A stretch of 64,000 bases of DNA from contig NZ_CP100400.1 of assembly GCF_024218795.1 (NCBI RefSeq), forward strand, positions 992,001 through 1,056,000, read 5' to 3'. Source of the DNA: Halorussus aquaticus (GTDB lineage Archaea > Halobacteriota > Halobacteria > Halobacteriales > Haladaptataceae). The notes under the pieces were generated by a model. It was not told the origin of the DNA. It searched no databases and was given only the letters and a program-made list of their open reading frames with translations. Below, piece by piece: positions 33,235 to 41,631 of the stretch (the first letter of the stretch is position 1; every line of letters starts with the position of its first letter). The position numbers and the translations under genes are program-made.

Positions 33235-34452
33235 ATGGAACCGTCCGGCGGCGATGTCGAGTACGAACCCGTCAGCGTCAAAGCGGTGCTGTCGGAGATG
33301 AAAGACACCGCCGAACTCCTCATCGACCTCTCGTTCTCCGCGGTCCTCAACGGGAGCGACGACATCGCTCGCGAGGTGCTGGAACTCGAAGCCCGGATGG
33401 ACGTGCTCCAGCTACAGGCCCGGATGAGCCTGCTGATGGCCGCCAGAAGTCCGGAGGACGCCGAGCAGTTGGCTCCGGTCCTCGGGGTGGTCGGCGCGGC
33501 CGAGAAGATAAGCGACGCCGCGGGCGACATCGCCAAGGTCGTGCTGGAGGACATCGGCCTGCCCGACGCGATGCGGGCCGCGCTCCCCGAAGCGGTCGAG
33601 ACGCTCGTCCGCGCCGAAGTCGCCGCAGACTCCGAACTGGCGGGCCGGACGCTCGGCGACCTCAACGTGGAAACCGAGACCGGCGTGCGCGTCATCGCCA
33701 TCCGGCGCGCGGACGACTGGATAACCAACCCCGACCGAGCCACCGCGCTCGACGTCGGGGACACCGTCCTCCTCCGCGGTCCCGACGAGGGCATCGCCGA
33801 CGTGTACCTACGCGCGACCGGCGAGCGATACGAACCCCCACAACCCCCCGAACCAAGCATCGAGGACCTCGAACGCGCCGTGGACTCCATCGTGCTGATG
33901 AAGAACATCAGCGAACTCGCTGTGGACCTCGCCTACGGGAGCGTCCTCTTCGACAGCGCCGAAGTCGCCGAGGAAGTGGTCGAACTCGAAGCCGAGGTGG
34001 ACGCCCTCCAGTCCAGATTCGAGGCGTGGACCTTCCGCGCGGCGGCCCGCGTCGAGGACCCCATCTCGCTCCGGGGTCTCGTCCACCTCGCCAACGCGAC
34101 GGAGGTCATCAGCGACGCCGCGGTCGAAATCAGCGAGGGCGTCCTGCGCGGACTCGGCACCCATCCCGTCGTGGAACAGGCCGTCGAGGAGAGCGACGAG
34201 GTCATCGTCCGCCAGACGGTCGCCCCCGGTAGCGAGTTCGACGGCGTGACGCTGGGCGACCGAGAGGTCAAGACCGAGACGGGGATGCGAGTCATCGCCG
34301 TCCGGCGTTCCAGAGACGGCGAACGCGAGTGGGTCATCCAACCCGGCCCGACGACGAAACTCGAGGCTGGCGACGTGTTCATCGCCAAGGGCACTCGGTC
34401 GGGCGCGGAACGTCTGGGTGAACTGACCGGGACCGAGTACTCGGTGGAGTGA
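33235..34452 (+). CDS. protein with two PhoU-TrkA-C modules (ion transport regulator-like)
   Basis: 405 residues built from two copies of the same two-domain unit. Each copy has a helical PhoU-like part (residues ~10-115 and ~205-310: KDTAELLIDLSFSAVL and KNISELAVDLAYGSVLF) and a TrkA-C/RCK_C ligand-binding part (~120-200 and ~315-400: LGDLNVETETGVRVIAIRR and LGDREVKTETGMRVIAVRR). TrkA-C domains bind nucleotides such as c-di-AMP or other ligands and gate K+ or other channels. No membrane helix is present, so it probably regulates a transporter encoded elsewhere. TATA-like gtttttatc is ~30 nt before the ATG. Confidence 0.85.
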   Translation: MEPSGGDVEYEPVSVKAVLSEMKDTAELLIDLSFSAVLNGSDDIAREVLELEARMDVLQLQARMSLLMAARSPEDAEQLAPVLGVVGAAEKISDAAGDIAKVVLEDIGLPDAMRAALPEAVETLVRAEVAADSELAGRTLGDLNVETETGVRVIAIRRADDWITNPDRATALDVGDTVLLRGPDEGIADVYLRATGERYEPPQPPEPSIEDLERAVDSIVLMKNISELAVDLAYGSVLFDSAEVAEEVVELEAEVDALQSRFEAWTFRAAARVEDPISLRGLVHLANATEVISDAAVEISEGVLRGLGTHPVVEQAVEESDEVIVRQTVAPGSEFDGVTLGDREVKTETGMRVIAVRRSRDGEREWVIQPGPTTKLEAGDVFIAKGTRSGAERLGELTGTEYSVE

Positions 34453-34613
34453 GGACTTCGTCGGCCTCCGAGTACCCGTATTGCGCCTCGCCGCGAACGA
34501 TCAGTAGTACGCCCGGCCGGTACGACTCCGAGAGGGGTTCCGGACGAGGACGCCGCCGATGAGGGACTGCTCCGGCGACTGCGTGCTGTCGAGGCCTCAC
34601 GCCGAGGAGGGCC

Positions 34614-34979
34614 CTACTGACGGTCGTCCAGTCGCGGTCCGTCACGCGGCCCTTCCTCTTTCGCCAGTCGGTACGCCGAGACCAGCGTCAGCACCGTCGT
34701 CGCCAGCGCTCCCAGCGACGTGACGAGGACGAACGCGAGCGCCAGATAGTACGGCGTCGGCCGACGCGTCCCCGGCAGGAAGACGAACAGCGCGAGGACC
34801 GCCACCGTGAACAGCAGGCTGAAGGCGAACCCGCGGACGGCGTTCCGCCGGACGTTCAGCGCCGCCACGAAGTTGGCTCGCGGGCGCTCGGGGACGTTTC
34901 CGGACACGTTCGGAGATTGGGTCGGCCGAATGAAAGGCATAGCGGTTTGCAACGGTTGTCCCGGCACCTCGTCTGGCAT
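34614..34979 (-). CDS. small membrane protein
   Basis: 121 residues if the ATG at 34977-34979 is used; an internal ATG at 34938-34940 (MPFIRPTQ) would give 108. Two membrane helices at ~53-70 (AFSLLFTVAVLALFVFL) and ~77-104 (YYLALAFVLVTSLGALATTV) follow the basic PERPRANFVAALNVRRNAVRG. The C-terminus is hydrophilic (KEEGPRDGPRLDDRQ). It may belong to a haloarchaeal DUF family but I cannot name it with confidence. Confidence 0.6.
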   Translation of the reverse strand: MPDEVPGQPLQTAMPFIRPTQSPNVSGNVPERPRANFVAALNVRRNAVRGFAFSLLFTVAVLALFVFLPGTRRPTPYYLALAFVLVTSLGALATTVLTLVSAYRLAKEEGPRDGPRLDDRQ

Positions 34980-35147
34980 CCTGTTTTACTTATCCCCACC
35001 GTATTAAACAGAGTAAATAGACTGTGGACATGATGGAGAAATTAATATAGGTTCAGTAGAAAAGGTATGGTGTAAGGGGAAATCACTATACCATGGACAA
35101 GGGGGAAGAAATTCACTATTTAAAATATCTCCGAAGAGACCTACGCT
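34980..35147. other. AT-rich spacer with several promoter-like elements
   Basis: This 168-nt stretch is much richer in A+T than its surroundings. It contains ttattaatat-like sequence (attaatatagg, 35041-35051), ctatttaaaatatc (35116-35129) that suits a TATA box ~30 nt before the ATG at 35148, and ccgtattaaac (34998-35008) for the leftward gene. No small coding frame was recognised. Confidence 0.45.
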
Positions 35148-35444
35148 ATGAGCGCGAATGAGTGCGAGAGTCCACAAAAACCCCGGAAAGAAAGTAACGC
35201 CCTTCGTGGAGTTCTAATCACTGTTGTTTTATACACTCTCATAGTTACGATAATCGCCAACTATTCTACTGACAGACTCGCCGACATAATTGTCGCAAAC
35301 ATAATTCTCGGAGGCTTACTGTTGTTCTTTATGCGAACCCACGCCAGAGAAGCGGACGGTCTCTCGGTATCACATTACCTCGTTGCGGTAGTCGTCCCTG
35401 CAATTGCGGGAACCGTCTACTACCTCCGAAATCAGCAGGAGTGA
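35148..35444 (+). CDS. AT-rich small membrane protein of unknown origin
   Basis: 98 residues with three hydrophobic segments (~20-40 VLITVVLYTLIVTIIA, ~47-62 ADIIVANIILGGLLLFF, ~78-94 HYLVAVVVPAIAGTVYYL) and a hydrophilic N-terminus. Base use is unlike its neighbours: two 60-nt lines counted by hand gave about 48% and 37% G+C, whereas flanking genes are GC-rich. This suggests recent acquisition. I do not recognise a family; haloarchaeal DUF proteins of similar layout exist in integrated elements. Confidence 0.65.
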   Translation: MSANECESPQKPRKESNALRGVLITVVLYTLIVTIIANYSTDRLADIIVANIILGGLLLFFMRTHAREADGLSVSHYLVAVVVPAIAGTVYYLRNQQE

Positions 35445-35597
35445 TACGAACCAATTCGGACGTACTAGCACCATCGACTCCGCAGAACTTTCATTTCAGT
35501 ACGTCTCTTCGCCCGTTTGCCGACGGGGAGACGGCCGTTCACCACATCGGACGGAAGCACGTTCCGCAGCGAATACGACCGAGAGCGCGAGGGGCGG

Positions 35598-36557
35598 TCA
35601 GGACGAGGAGTCGAAACTACATTTGTTCAGTTCGGTCTGTGCCTCCTTGGCCTTCTGTCGGGCGAGTTCCTTGTCGCCGTTCTTGGCGGCCGTCGCGCTC
35701 TCCTTGAACAGTCGCGCCCCGTCCGTCAGCACGCCAGTGTAACACGTTATCTTGGCGACGTCGGTCTCGACGCCACCGAGGTCGGTGTCGGCGTTTTCGA
35801 GTTCTCGGAACTTCGCGTCGGCCGTCTCGAAGTGTTTCTCGGCCTCGGCGAGTTGCTCGGCGGCGTCGGCGTACTGCCCGTTCTTGTACACTTCGAGCGC
35901 GGGCATGAAGTCCTGTATTCCCTTTATCATCGGCGCGAACCCGTCGAGCATCGTCTCGACGAGGTCGAGGCGGTCGCGGAACGTCGAGAGGTCGGTCTCG
36001 ATGGCGTCGTAGGTTATCTGGTCGCTCTCGCTCAGCGCGTCACTGTCGATGTCGCCGAGCGCGCTCTCCATCTCGTCGGTGTGCGTCCGCACCTCGTCTA
36101 GCAGGGACTTCGCTTCGGTTACCTTCTCCAGCGCCGTGTCGTATCGGTCGCTCTGTACGTACGTATTGACGGTCGTAATCTTGTTGCTGAGTGAAACGTA
36201 GTCCTCGTACAACTTGGCCCGCTTCTTCTGATACTCGCCGACCTGTCGCAGCGTATCGACGTACGACTGCTGTTCGTCGGTGGCGTACTCCTCGGCCTCG
36301 TCCAGTTTCACGTTCGCTTTCTCGACGCGGGCCGTGACCGACGAGGGGTCGAACTCGTCCGGGACCTCCTCGTCGTCGCTCTCTACCTTCGACTGGATCT
36401 CGTCCAACGCCTCCGTGTTCTTCGATATCTTCTCTTCGGCGGCCGTGATTCGTTTCCCTGCTTTCTCGGGCTGGGCACCGTTTAGCACACCGGCACAACC
36501 GGCCAACGCCGACGCGCTGACGACACCGCTCGCACGGAGGAAGCCACGTCTGTCCAT
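35598..36557 (-). CDS. Tat-exported lipoprotein with coiled-coil helices
   Basis: 319 residues. MDRRGFLRASGVVSASALAGC is a twin-arginine signal with a lipobox Cys at 21. The mature protein is almost entirely helical and charged, with heptad-like stretches (ITAAEEKISKNTEALDEIQS, ARVEKANVKLDEAEEYA, DAAEQLAEAEKHFETADAKF). The AEQLAEAEKHFE type is typical of helical repeat hairpins. A pair of late cysteines (ITCYTG, NKCSFD) may form a disulfide. The function is unknown; it is likely bound on the outer face of the membrane. It is transcribed from a promoter shared with the divergent M14 gene region. Confidence 0.75.
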   Translation of the reverse strand: MDRRGFLRASGVVSASALAGCAGVLNGAQPEKAGKRITAAEEKISKNTEALDEIQSKVESDDEEVPDEFDPSSVTARVEKANVKLDEAEEYATDEQQSYVDTLRQVGEYQKKRAKLYEDYVSLSNKITTVNTYVQSDRYDTALEKVTEAKSLLDEVRTHTDEMESALGDIDSDALSESDQITYDAIETDLSTFRDRLDLVETMLDGFAPMIKGIQDFMPALEVYKNGQYADAAEQLAEAEKHFETADAKFRELENADTDLGGVETDVAKITCYTGVLTDGARLFKESATAAKNGDKELARQKAKEAQTELNKCSFDSSS

Positions 36558-36781
36558 AATCGGACGGTTCGTTCTGGATACATAAGTTCTTGGGAATAAC
36601 TGGTCGCTTACCGATCCGCGGCGACTCCTTTCCCGCCTCCGGGAGAGAGCCGTTTTCGACCGGTCCGACAGCGGCCGGTCGCCAGAGCGTGGTCGGAAAC
36701 CGCCGTCGAAACGTTCGGGGGACTACTACGCGTTCGCCGAGACCGAACCGCTAAAGGGCGTGTAGCCGTCCGTTATGGGTA

Positions 36782-37738
36782 ATGAAGGCGCTCGGAACGG
36801 CGAGTGCGGCCCCCGGGGAGATAGACACCGGGCGGTTGCAGGTGGGTGAAACGCGCGACGGAAGCGACTTCGGTCTCCCCGTCGCGGTCGTAAACGGAGC
36901 GGAGGACGGCCCGACGCTGTACGTTCAGGCGGTCAGCGACGGCGACGAACTGAACGGACTCGGCGTGATTCAGCGGGCGGTCCCCCAGATTCCGCCGGAG
37001 GACCTCTCGGGGACGGTTCTCGTGGTCGGCATCGTCAACTACCACGCGTTCCAAGTGGCCGAACACCGCAACCCCATCGACGACACCAAGATGAATCGCA
37101 CTTACCCCGGCGACGAGTCGGGGACGTCCAGCGAGCGCATCTCGGCGGCCACCTTCGAGGCGGCGTCGCGCGCGGACCTGATTCTGGACCTGCATCAGGG
37201 TTCGACGAGTCAGATGCTCAACGAGGTCCGGGTGCGGTGCGGCCAGCGCCACCGCCTCCACGACGAGTGCCTCGAACTCGCCAAGGTGTTCGGGTGCGGC
37301 CACGTCCTCGACCAGAAGGGACCCGAGGGCCAACTCGCCCGCGTCGGCCCGGACGAGGGCATCCCGACCGTGGACCCCGAACTCGGCGGTTGCATCGGGT
37401 GGGACGAGGAGAGCATCCAGTACGGCGTCGAGGGCGTGTTCAACGTCCTGCGCTACTACGGGTTCCTCGACGGCGACGTGGACCTCGAACGCCAGACCCG
37501 CGCCACCGGATTCGACCGCTACGGGTCGCCCTGCGGCGGTCTCGTCCGGTTCCGGAAGGACCTCGGCGACGCGGTGGCGGTCGGCGACGTGATATTCGAG
37601 GTGACCGACCCCTTCGGCCAGTTGAAGGCCGAGGTGACCGCCGACGACTCCGGTCTCTTCTGGCGCTCGCGCCGACTGCCGCAGGTCGCGACGGGCGAGT
37701 ACGTCTGTTCGGTCGGCACCAACGTAGACGAGTTCTGA
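36782..37738 (+). CDS. succinylglutamate desuccinylase/aspartoacylase family deacylase (M14-like)
   Basis: 318 residues of the AstE/AspA branch of the M14 carboxypeptidase fold. The usual zinc motif HGxE is here SDGDELNG, so the first ligand is Asp53 with Glu56; the third ligand is the His of ILDLHQGS (~136). A C-terminal beta-barrel (VGDVIFEVTDPFG, ~255-318) resembles a biotinyl/lipoyl-like hammerhead that shapes the active site. Members remove acyl groups from amino acids or related small amides; the substrate is not known. The next gene, a threonine synthase-like PLP enzyme, starts 3 nt after its stop, so they form an operon. Confidence 0.82.
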   Translation: MKALGTASAAPGEIDTGRLQVGETRDGSDFGLPVAVVNGAEDGPTLYVQAVSDGDELNGLGVIQRAVPQIPPEDLSGTVLVVGIVNYHAFQVAEHRNPIDDTKMNRTYPGDESGTSSERISAATFEAASRADLILDLHQGSTSQMLNEVRVRCGQRHRLHDECLELAKVFGCGHVLDQKGPEGQLARVGPDEGIPTVDPELGGCIGWDEESIQYGVEGVFNVLRYYGFLDGDVDLERQTRATGFDRYGSPCGGLVRFRKDLGDAVAVGDVIFEVTDPFGQLKAEVTADDSGLFWRSRRLPQVATGEYVCSVGTNVDEF

Positions 37739-37741
37739 GCC

Positions 37742-38941
37742 ATGGCCGGTGATTCGCCGTCCGACCTCATCTGCCCCGACTGCGGCCGGACCTACGGCGC
37801 CGGACCGGACGAACCGTGGCGATGCGACTGCGGGCACCCGCTGGAGTTCGCCGACCGACCGCTTCCCGATGGCCCTGCGCCCAATTTCGGCGAGCTAGAC
37901 ACTCGAAAGGGACTCTGGGCCTTCGAGGAGTTCCTGCCGGTCTCCCGGCAGGTCACGCTCGGAGAGGGGTTCACGCCGCTACGGGACGCCTCCGGTTCGA
38001 GGTCGGAGGACGCCGACTCTGCCGACTGGGGCGAGAACGTCGAGTTCAAACTGGAGTACGTCTTCCCCTCGGGGAGTTTCAAGGACCGCGGCGCGACCGC
38101 CACTCTCTCGCGGGCCGCCGAGTTGGGCGTCGAGAGAGTCGTCGAGGACTCGTCGGGCAACGCCGGGGCCGCCATCGCGCAGTACGCCGCCCGCGCCGGT
38201 ATCGACGCGGACATCTACGTCCCGGACGGGGTCAAGGAGTCGAAACTCGCGGCCATCGAGCGCGTCGGCGCGACCCCCGTCCGCGTCGAGGGCACGCGAC
38301 AGGACGTGACCGACGCCTGCGTCGAAGCCGTCGAATCTGACGACGAAGCGGGCTGGTACGCCAGCCACGCGTGGAACCCGGCCTTCTTCGCTGGCACCGC
38401 GACGTTCGCCTTCGAAGTCGCGGCCCAGCGCGACTGGGAGGTCCCGGACGCCGTGGTCACGCCGCTGGGCCACGGCACGCTCTTCCTCGGTGCCTATCGC
38501 GGCTTCTCCGCCCTGAAGGAGGCGGGGTGGACCGACCGGATGCCGCGCCTGCTCGGAGCGCAGGCCGCCGGGTACGCGCCCGTCGCCGAGCAACTGCACG
38601 GAAGCGAGGCGCAAAGCGCCTCGAACAGTCGAGCGGGGAGGAACGACCCGCGAGACAGCGAGACGGGCGCGAGCAACGACGTGGCCGACGGTATCCAGAT
38701 TCTCGACCCCGCCCGAGAGGACCAGATTCTCGACGCCATCGACGCCACGGACGGCGACGCTATCGCCCTCGACGCCGACCCCGTGGCGGACGCACTGGAC
38801 CGCCTGCACCGCGGCGGGTTCTACGTCGAACCGACCTCGGCCGTCGCGCCCGCCGCGCTCGACGCGTACCGCGAGCGCGGGGTTCTCGACCCGGACGACG
38901 AGGTAGTGGTGCCCCTCACCGGGAGCGGACTGAAGTCGTGA
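37742..38941 (+). CDS. threonine synthase-like PLP enzyme with a repeat-derived insertion
   Basis: 399 residues. The N-terminus carries a zinc-ribbon-like region (CPDCGRTYGAGPDEPWRCDC), as in archaeal threonine synthases. The PLP domain contains the lysine in PSGSFKDRGATATL (~106-120), EDSSGNAGAA, and HGTLFLGAYRG. C-terminal PLTGSGLKS closes the family pattern. It probably converts O-phosphohomoserine to threonine, or is a close paralogue of that enzyme. Residues ~287-311 (GSEAQSASNSRAGRND and RDSETGAS) are an insertion that a palindromic DNA repeat encodes in frame. It lies 3 nt after the M14 deacylase. Confidence 0.82.
   Translation: MAGDSPSDLICPDCGRTYGAGPDEPWRCDCGHPLEFADRPLPDGPAPNFGELDTRKGLWAFEEFLPVSRQVTLGEGFTPLRDASGSRSEDADSADWGENVEFKLEYVFPSGSFKDRGATATLSRAAELGVERVVEDSSGNAGAAIAQYAARAGIDADIYVPDGVKESKLAAIERVGATPVRVEGTRQDVTDACVEAVESDDEAGWYASHAWNPAFFAGTATFAFEVAAQRDWEVPDAVVTPLGHGTLFLGAYRGFSALKEAGWTDRMPRLLGAQAAGYAPVAEQLHGSEAQSASNSRAGRNDPRDSETGASNDVADGIQILDPAREDQILDAIDATDGDAIALDADPVADALDRLHRGGFYVEPTSAVAPAALDAYRERGVLDPDDEVVVPLTGSGLKS
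38601..38676. repeat. palindromic repeat inserted in frame in a coding gene
   Basis: Within the threonine synthase-like gene, an 8-bp perfect inverted repeat (cgaggcgc 38605-38612, gcgcctcg 38616-38623, loop aaa) begins a stretch of gag/gcg/cga-rich sequence to about 38676. The encoded residues are Ser/Arg/Asn-rich and unlike the flanking enzyme. It resembles the palindrome at the lipA stop (3266-3284) in size, loop length and the cgaac that follows, so both may be copies of one dispersed small element. Confidence 0.6.
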
Positions 38942-38945
38942 GAAC

Positions 38946-38976
38946 TCACTTCTCGGGGTGAATCGGCGCGCCGAAC
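38946..38976. repeat. 31-nt direct repeat, copy 1 (detached copy of the tiaS 3' end)
   Basis: This copy matches 39074-39104 with one mismatch. The second copy is the 3' end of tiaS, so this one is an extra tiaS end (encoding GAPIHPEK-stop on the minus strand) placed 128 nt downstream. Between them lies a region with a dispersed-repeat look (ttttgctgcgcgagcgg, then aaaacgtcgatgaaaaacc). The pair may be a target duplication made when that segment inserted. Confidence 0.8.
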
Positions 38977-39073
38977 CCCGACCTTTTGCTGCGCGAGCGG
39001 CCGACGGCGCTCGCTTGCAAAACGTCGATGAAAAACCGCGTCACAGTCGTCTTGGAACCTCGCGCTTCCGGAG

Positions 39074-39104
39074 TCACTTCTCGGGGTGAATCGGCGCGTC
39101 GAAC
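39074..39104. repeat. 31-nt direct repeat, copy 2 (3' end of tiaS)
   Basis: Functional copy overlapping the tiaS stop codon; see the copy at 38946. The match is 25 nt exact, one mismatch, then five more identical bases (cgaac). Confidence 0.8.
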
Positions 39105-40372
39105 TCGCCCCGAATCAGCGGTTTGGCGATGTGCCTGCGGGCCTCCGGCGGCACCTCGTACCAACCGATTTCCAACTCTCGGTCCACCTCGCGCTCGACT
39201 TTCCCGTCCGCCGCCGTCTTGCAGTCCCGACACCGGTAGCCCTGTCCGGCCCCGGCGCTCTCCATCGACCGGCCGCAGTCCGGGCAGTCCGGCGTGACGA
39301 GTTCGGTGGCGTTCAGGTCGCGCACGGCGAACTTCTCCAGTTTGAGGGTCCCGTCCGAGACCTCCCCGCAGGCCGTGATTCGGTCGCCGGGTCGGAGGTC
39401 GCGCACCCGGTCGCGGAAGCGCTTGGTCGGTTCGAAGGCGGCGCATCTCAACGTCTCCCCTTCGTCTTCCAGCGAGAGGAAGACGTGGCCGCCGCGCCGG
39501 GTCTCGGGTTCCTCGGCGACCGTCCCCGTCACGCGGTATGCCCGGCCGTCCTCGACCGCCGAGAGGTCCCCGTCTCGGAGGTGCGCGTCGGTGCCCTGAT
39601 TCGTCACGAACAGCGCCCGGCGAGAGACCGGTTCGCTCTCGATGGCTTCGGCGACTTCCCGGACGACCACGGGGTCGTCACCCCGGATGCCGTGGAGGAT
39701 GGGACCCGGTGTGTGCGGGACGCAGACGAGTTCGCCCGTCTCGCGGTCCACGGTGTCCCACGCCTCGGGGTAAGCCGCAGTCGCGGCCTCGAAGACCGAT
39801 TCGGCGTCCACGTCCCGGGGCGTCCCGACGCGTTCGGGGTCGCGGTACGAGATGCACTCGTAGGTCCAGTCGCCGCTCGGTTCGTCGTCCGCGCCGTCGG
39901 GTCCGCCGAAGGCCGACCACGCGCCGACCGCCGCCAACGCACCGATCTTCCCGCGCCCCATCTTCCACCCGGCGGCGCGGTAGCCCGCGGCCTCGATTCG
40001 CTCTTCGGCGGTCTCGACCGAGAGGTGGTCTCGGACCGCGTCGCGGGCGAACTCGGCGACCGCTTCCGGAACGTCGGCCGGGTCGCCCGGCGCGACGACG
40101 AGTCCGGGGTTCGTCCTCGGGTCGTCGGTCTCGGCGACGGCGGCGACCTCCTCGCGGGCGATTTCGAAGGCCTCGTCCGGGTCGGCGTCGGTGTGGATGG
40201 CGAGCGCGGCGTTCCCGCGCGTCTTGTGTTCGACGGCGGGGTTGAGCCGTACCAGTAGCTTGCGCTCTACGGCCGCGAACTCCGCCACGCGCTCGCCGAT
40301 TCGGGCCGCGAGGTAGGTCGTACACATTCCGCGCTCCCGCGAATCGGTATCGTCGACGCCGATGACTGTCAC
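39074..40372 (-). CDS. tiaS: tRNA(Ile2) 2-agmatinylcytidine synthetase
   Basis: 432 residues, full length for TiaS. It joins agmatine to C34 of the isoleucine tRNA with anticodon CAU so that it reads AUA and not AUG, using ATP. The N-terminus MTVIGVDDTDSRERGMCT is diagnostic; further blocks are RLNPAVEHKTRGNAALAI, YRAAGWKMGRGKIG, and the OB-fold region YRVTGTVAEEPETRRGGHVF, and a C-terminal zinc ribbon CPDCGRSM / CRDC. The stop codon is in a 31-nt sequence that is duplicated 128 nt downstream. The gene is divergent from the regulator at 40522. Confidence 0.95.
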   Translation of the reverse strand: MTVIGVDDTDSRERGMCTTYLAARIGERVAEFAAVERKLLVRLNPAVEHKTRGNAALAIHTDADPDEAFEIAREEVAAVAETDDPRTNPGLVVAPGDPADVPEAVAEFARDAVRDHLSVETAEERIEAAGYRAAGWKMGRGKIGALAAVGAWSAFGGPDGADDEPSGDWTYECISYRDPERVGTPRDVDAESVFEAATAAYPEAWDTVDRETGELVCVPHTPGPILHGIRGDDPVVVREVAEAIESEPVSRRALFVTNQGTDAHLRDGDLSAVEDGRAYRVTGTVAEEPETRRGGHVFLSLEDEGETLRCAAFEPTKRFRDRVRDLRPGDRITACGEVSDGTLKLEKFAVRDLNATELVTPDCPDCGRSMESAGAGQGYRCRDCKTAADGKVEREVDRELEIGWYEVPPEARRHIAKPLIRGEFDAPIHPEK

Positions 40373-40521
40373 TGCCGGACGTTGGGGCGTGTCGGATTAA
40401 CGACTTTCGGAGCGCCGCGTCTTCCTTTATCAAGCTATCGCTCGCTACCCGGCCAATCGCAAGCAGTCGGCGGGTTAGCCTCAGCACAACGCATTTATAG
40501 GGGAATCACTTACATTGGGGT

Positions 40522-41481
40522 ATGTCCCGGTCTGCACTGGTCGGGAACGTGACCGCGATGCTGGAAGACGCGGGGTTTCTCGTAAGCGACCGGTGCGCGA
40601 TTCGACCCAAGAGCTTCGACGTGGCCGCGCGGCGCGGTCGCGACCTGCTCTTGCTGAAAATCCTGGCGAACGTAGACGCATTCGACGACGAGACAGGTCT
40701 GGAGATGCGGCGACTCGGGGATTACCTCAACGCGACCCCCGTCGTCGTCGGTCTCCGGACCCGCGACGAGGACTTAGAGCCGGGTGTCGTTTACTTCCGA
40801 CACGGCGTTCCGGTCCTGAACCCCGACACCGCGTTAGAACTGTTCGTCGAAGGAATGCCTCCGCTGGTCTACGCCGCACCCGGCGGTCTCTACGTCAACA
40901 TCGACGGCGACGTACTGCGCGACGAGCGCGAGGACCGCGACTGGAGCCTCGGCCGTCTGGCCTCCGAACTCGGCGTCTCGCGGCGCACCGTCTCGAAGTA
41001 CGAGGACGGCATGAACGCCACCGTGGAGGTGGCGCTCGAACTCGAAGAGATGTTCGAGGGCGACCTCACCAGCCCCGTAGACGTCCTCGACGGGGCCGAC
41101 GAGGTCCGCGAGGGCGACCCGACGCCGGAGGACCCCGAACCCGAGAGCGACGACGAGCGCATCGTCACGGTGCTGACCCGCGCCGGGTTCGAGGTCCACC
41201 CGACGATTCGCGCGCCGTTCAAGACGGTTAGCGAGGACGAGGACAGCCACGAGAACGTCCTGACGGGCCACTCGGCGTTCACCAAGGCCGCCGAGAAGCG
41301 CGCCCGCATCATGTCCTCCATCGGCGAAGTCGCCCGGACGCGCTCGGTCTACTTCGTGGACGAGGCCAAGCGCGACAGCGTGGACGGCACCGGACTGGTC
41401 GAGCGCGAGGAACTGGAGGACATCGACGACCCCGACGAACTGCGGAAGCTGATTCGGGAGCGCGGCGAGAAACCGGCCTGA
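40522..41481 (+). CDS. archaeal HTH-type transcriptional regulator (UPF-type, XRE-like HTH)
   Basis: 319 residues. The N-terminal ~130 residues form the conserved archaeal domain ([38 protein letters not shown]). A Cro/C1-type helix-turn-helix follows at ~140-165: [20 protein letters not shown]. The C-terminal ~110 residues ([20 protein letters not shown]) look like a ligand or nuclease-like domain related to the first. It is a widespread archaeal family of putative regulators with unknown targets. A clear TATA box (atttatagg, 40493-40501) lies 20-28 nt before the ATG, so the mRNA is leaderless. Confidence 0.85.
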   Translation: MSRSALVGNVTAMLEDAGFLVSDRCAIRPKSFDVAARRGRDLLLLKILANVDAFDDETGLEMRRLGDYLNATPVVVGLRTRDEDLEPGVVYFRHGVPVLNPDTALELFVEGMPPLVYAAPGGLYVNIDGDVLRDEREDRDWSLGRLASELGVSRRTVSKYEDGMNATVEVALELEEMFEGDLTSPVDVLDGADEVREGDPTPEDPEPESDDERIVTVLTRAGFEVHPTIRAPFKTVSEDEDSHENVLTGHSAFTKAAEKRARIMSSIGEVARTRSVYFVDEAKRDSVDGTGLVEREELEDIDDPDELRKLIRERGEKPA

Positions 41482-41631
41482 ACGGTCCGCGGTCGCATCC
41501 TCGATTCAATTCTCACGCGGAGTACGTCTGCGGCGGGAGTCGATTCGATGCCGGAGCCGATGCTCTACTGTCGAACTGATTCTGTGGCGAAAAAGCGCAG
41601 GTGTGGCGTCCGCTCCGATGCGACCCGCGAC

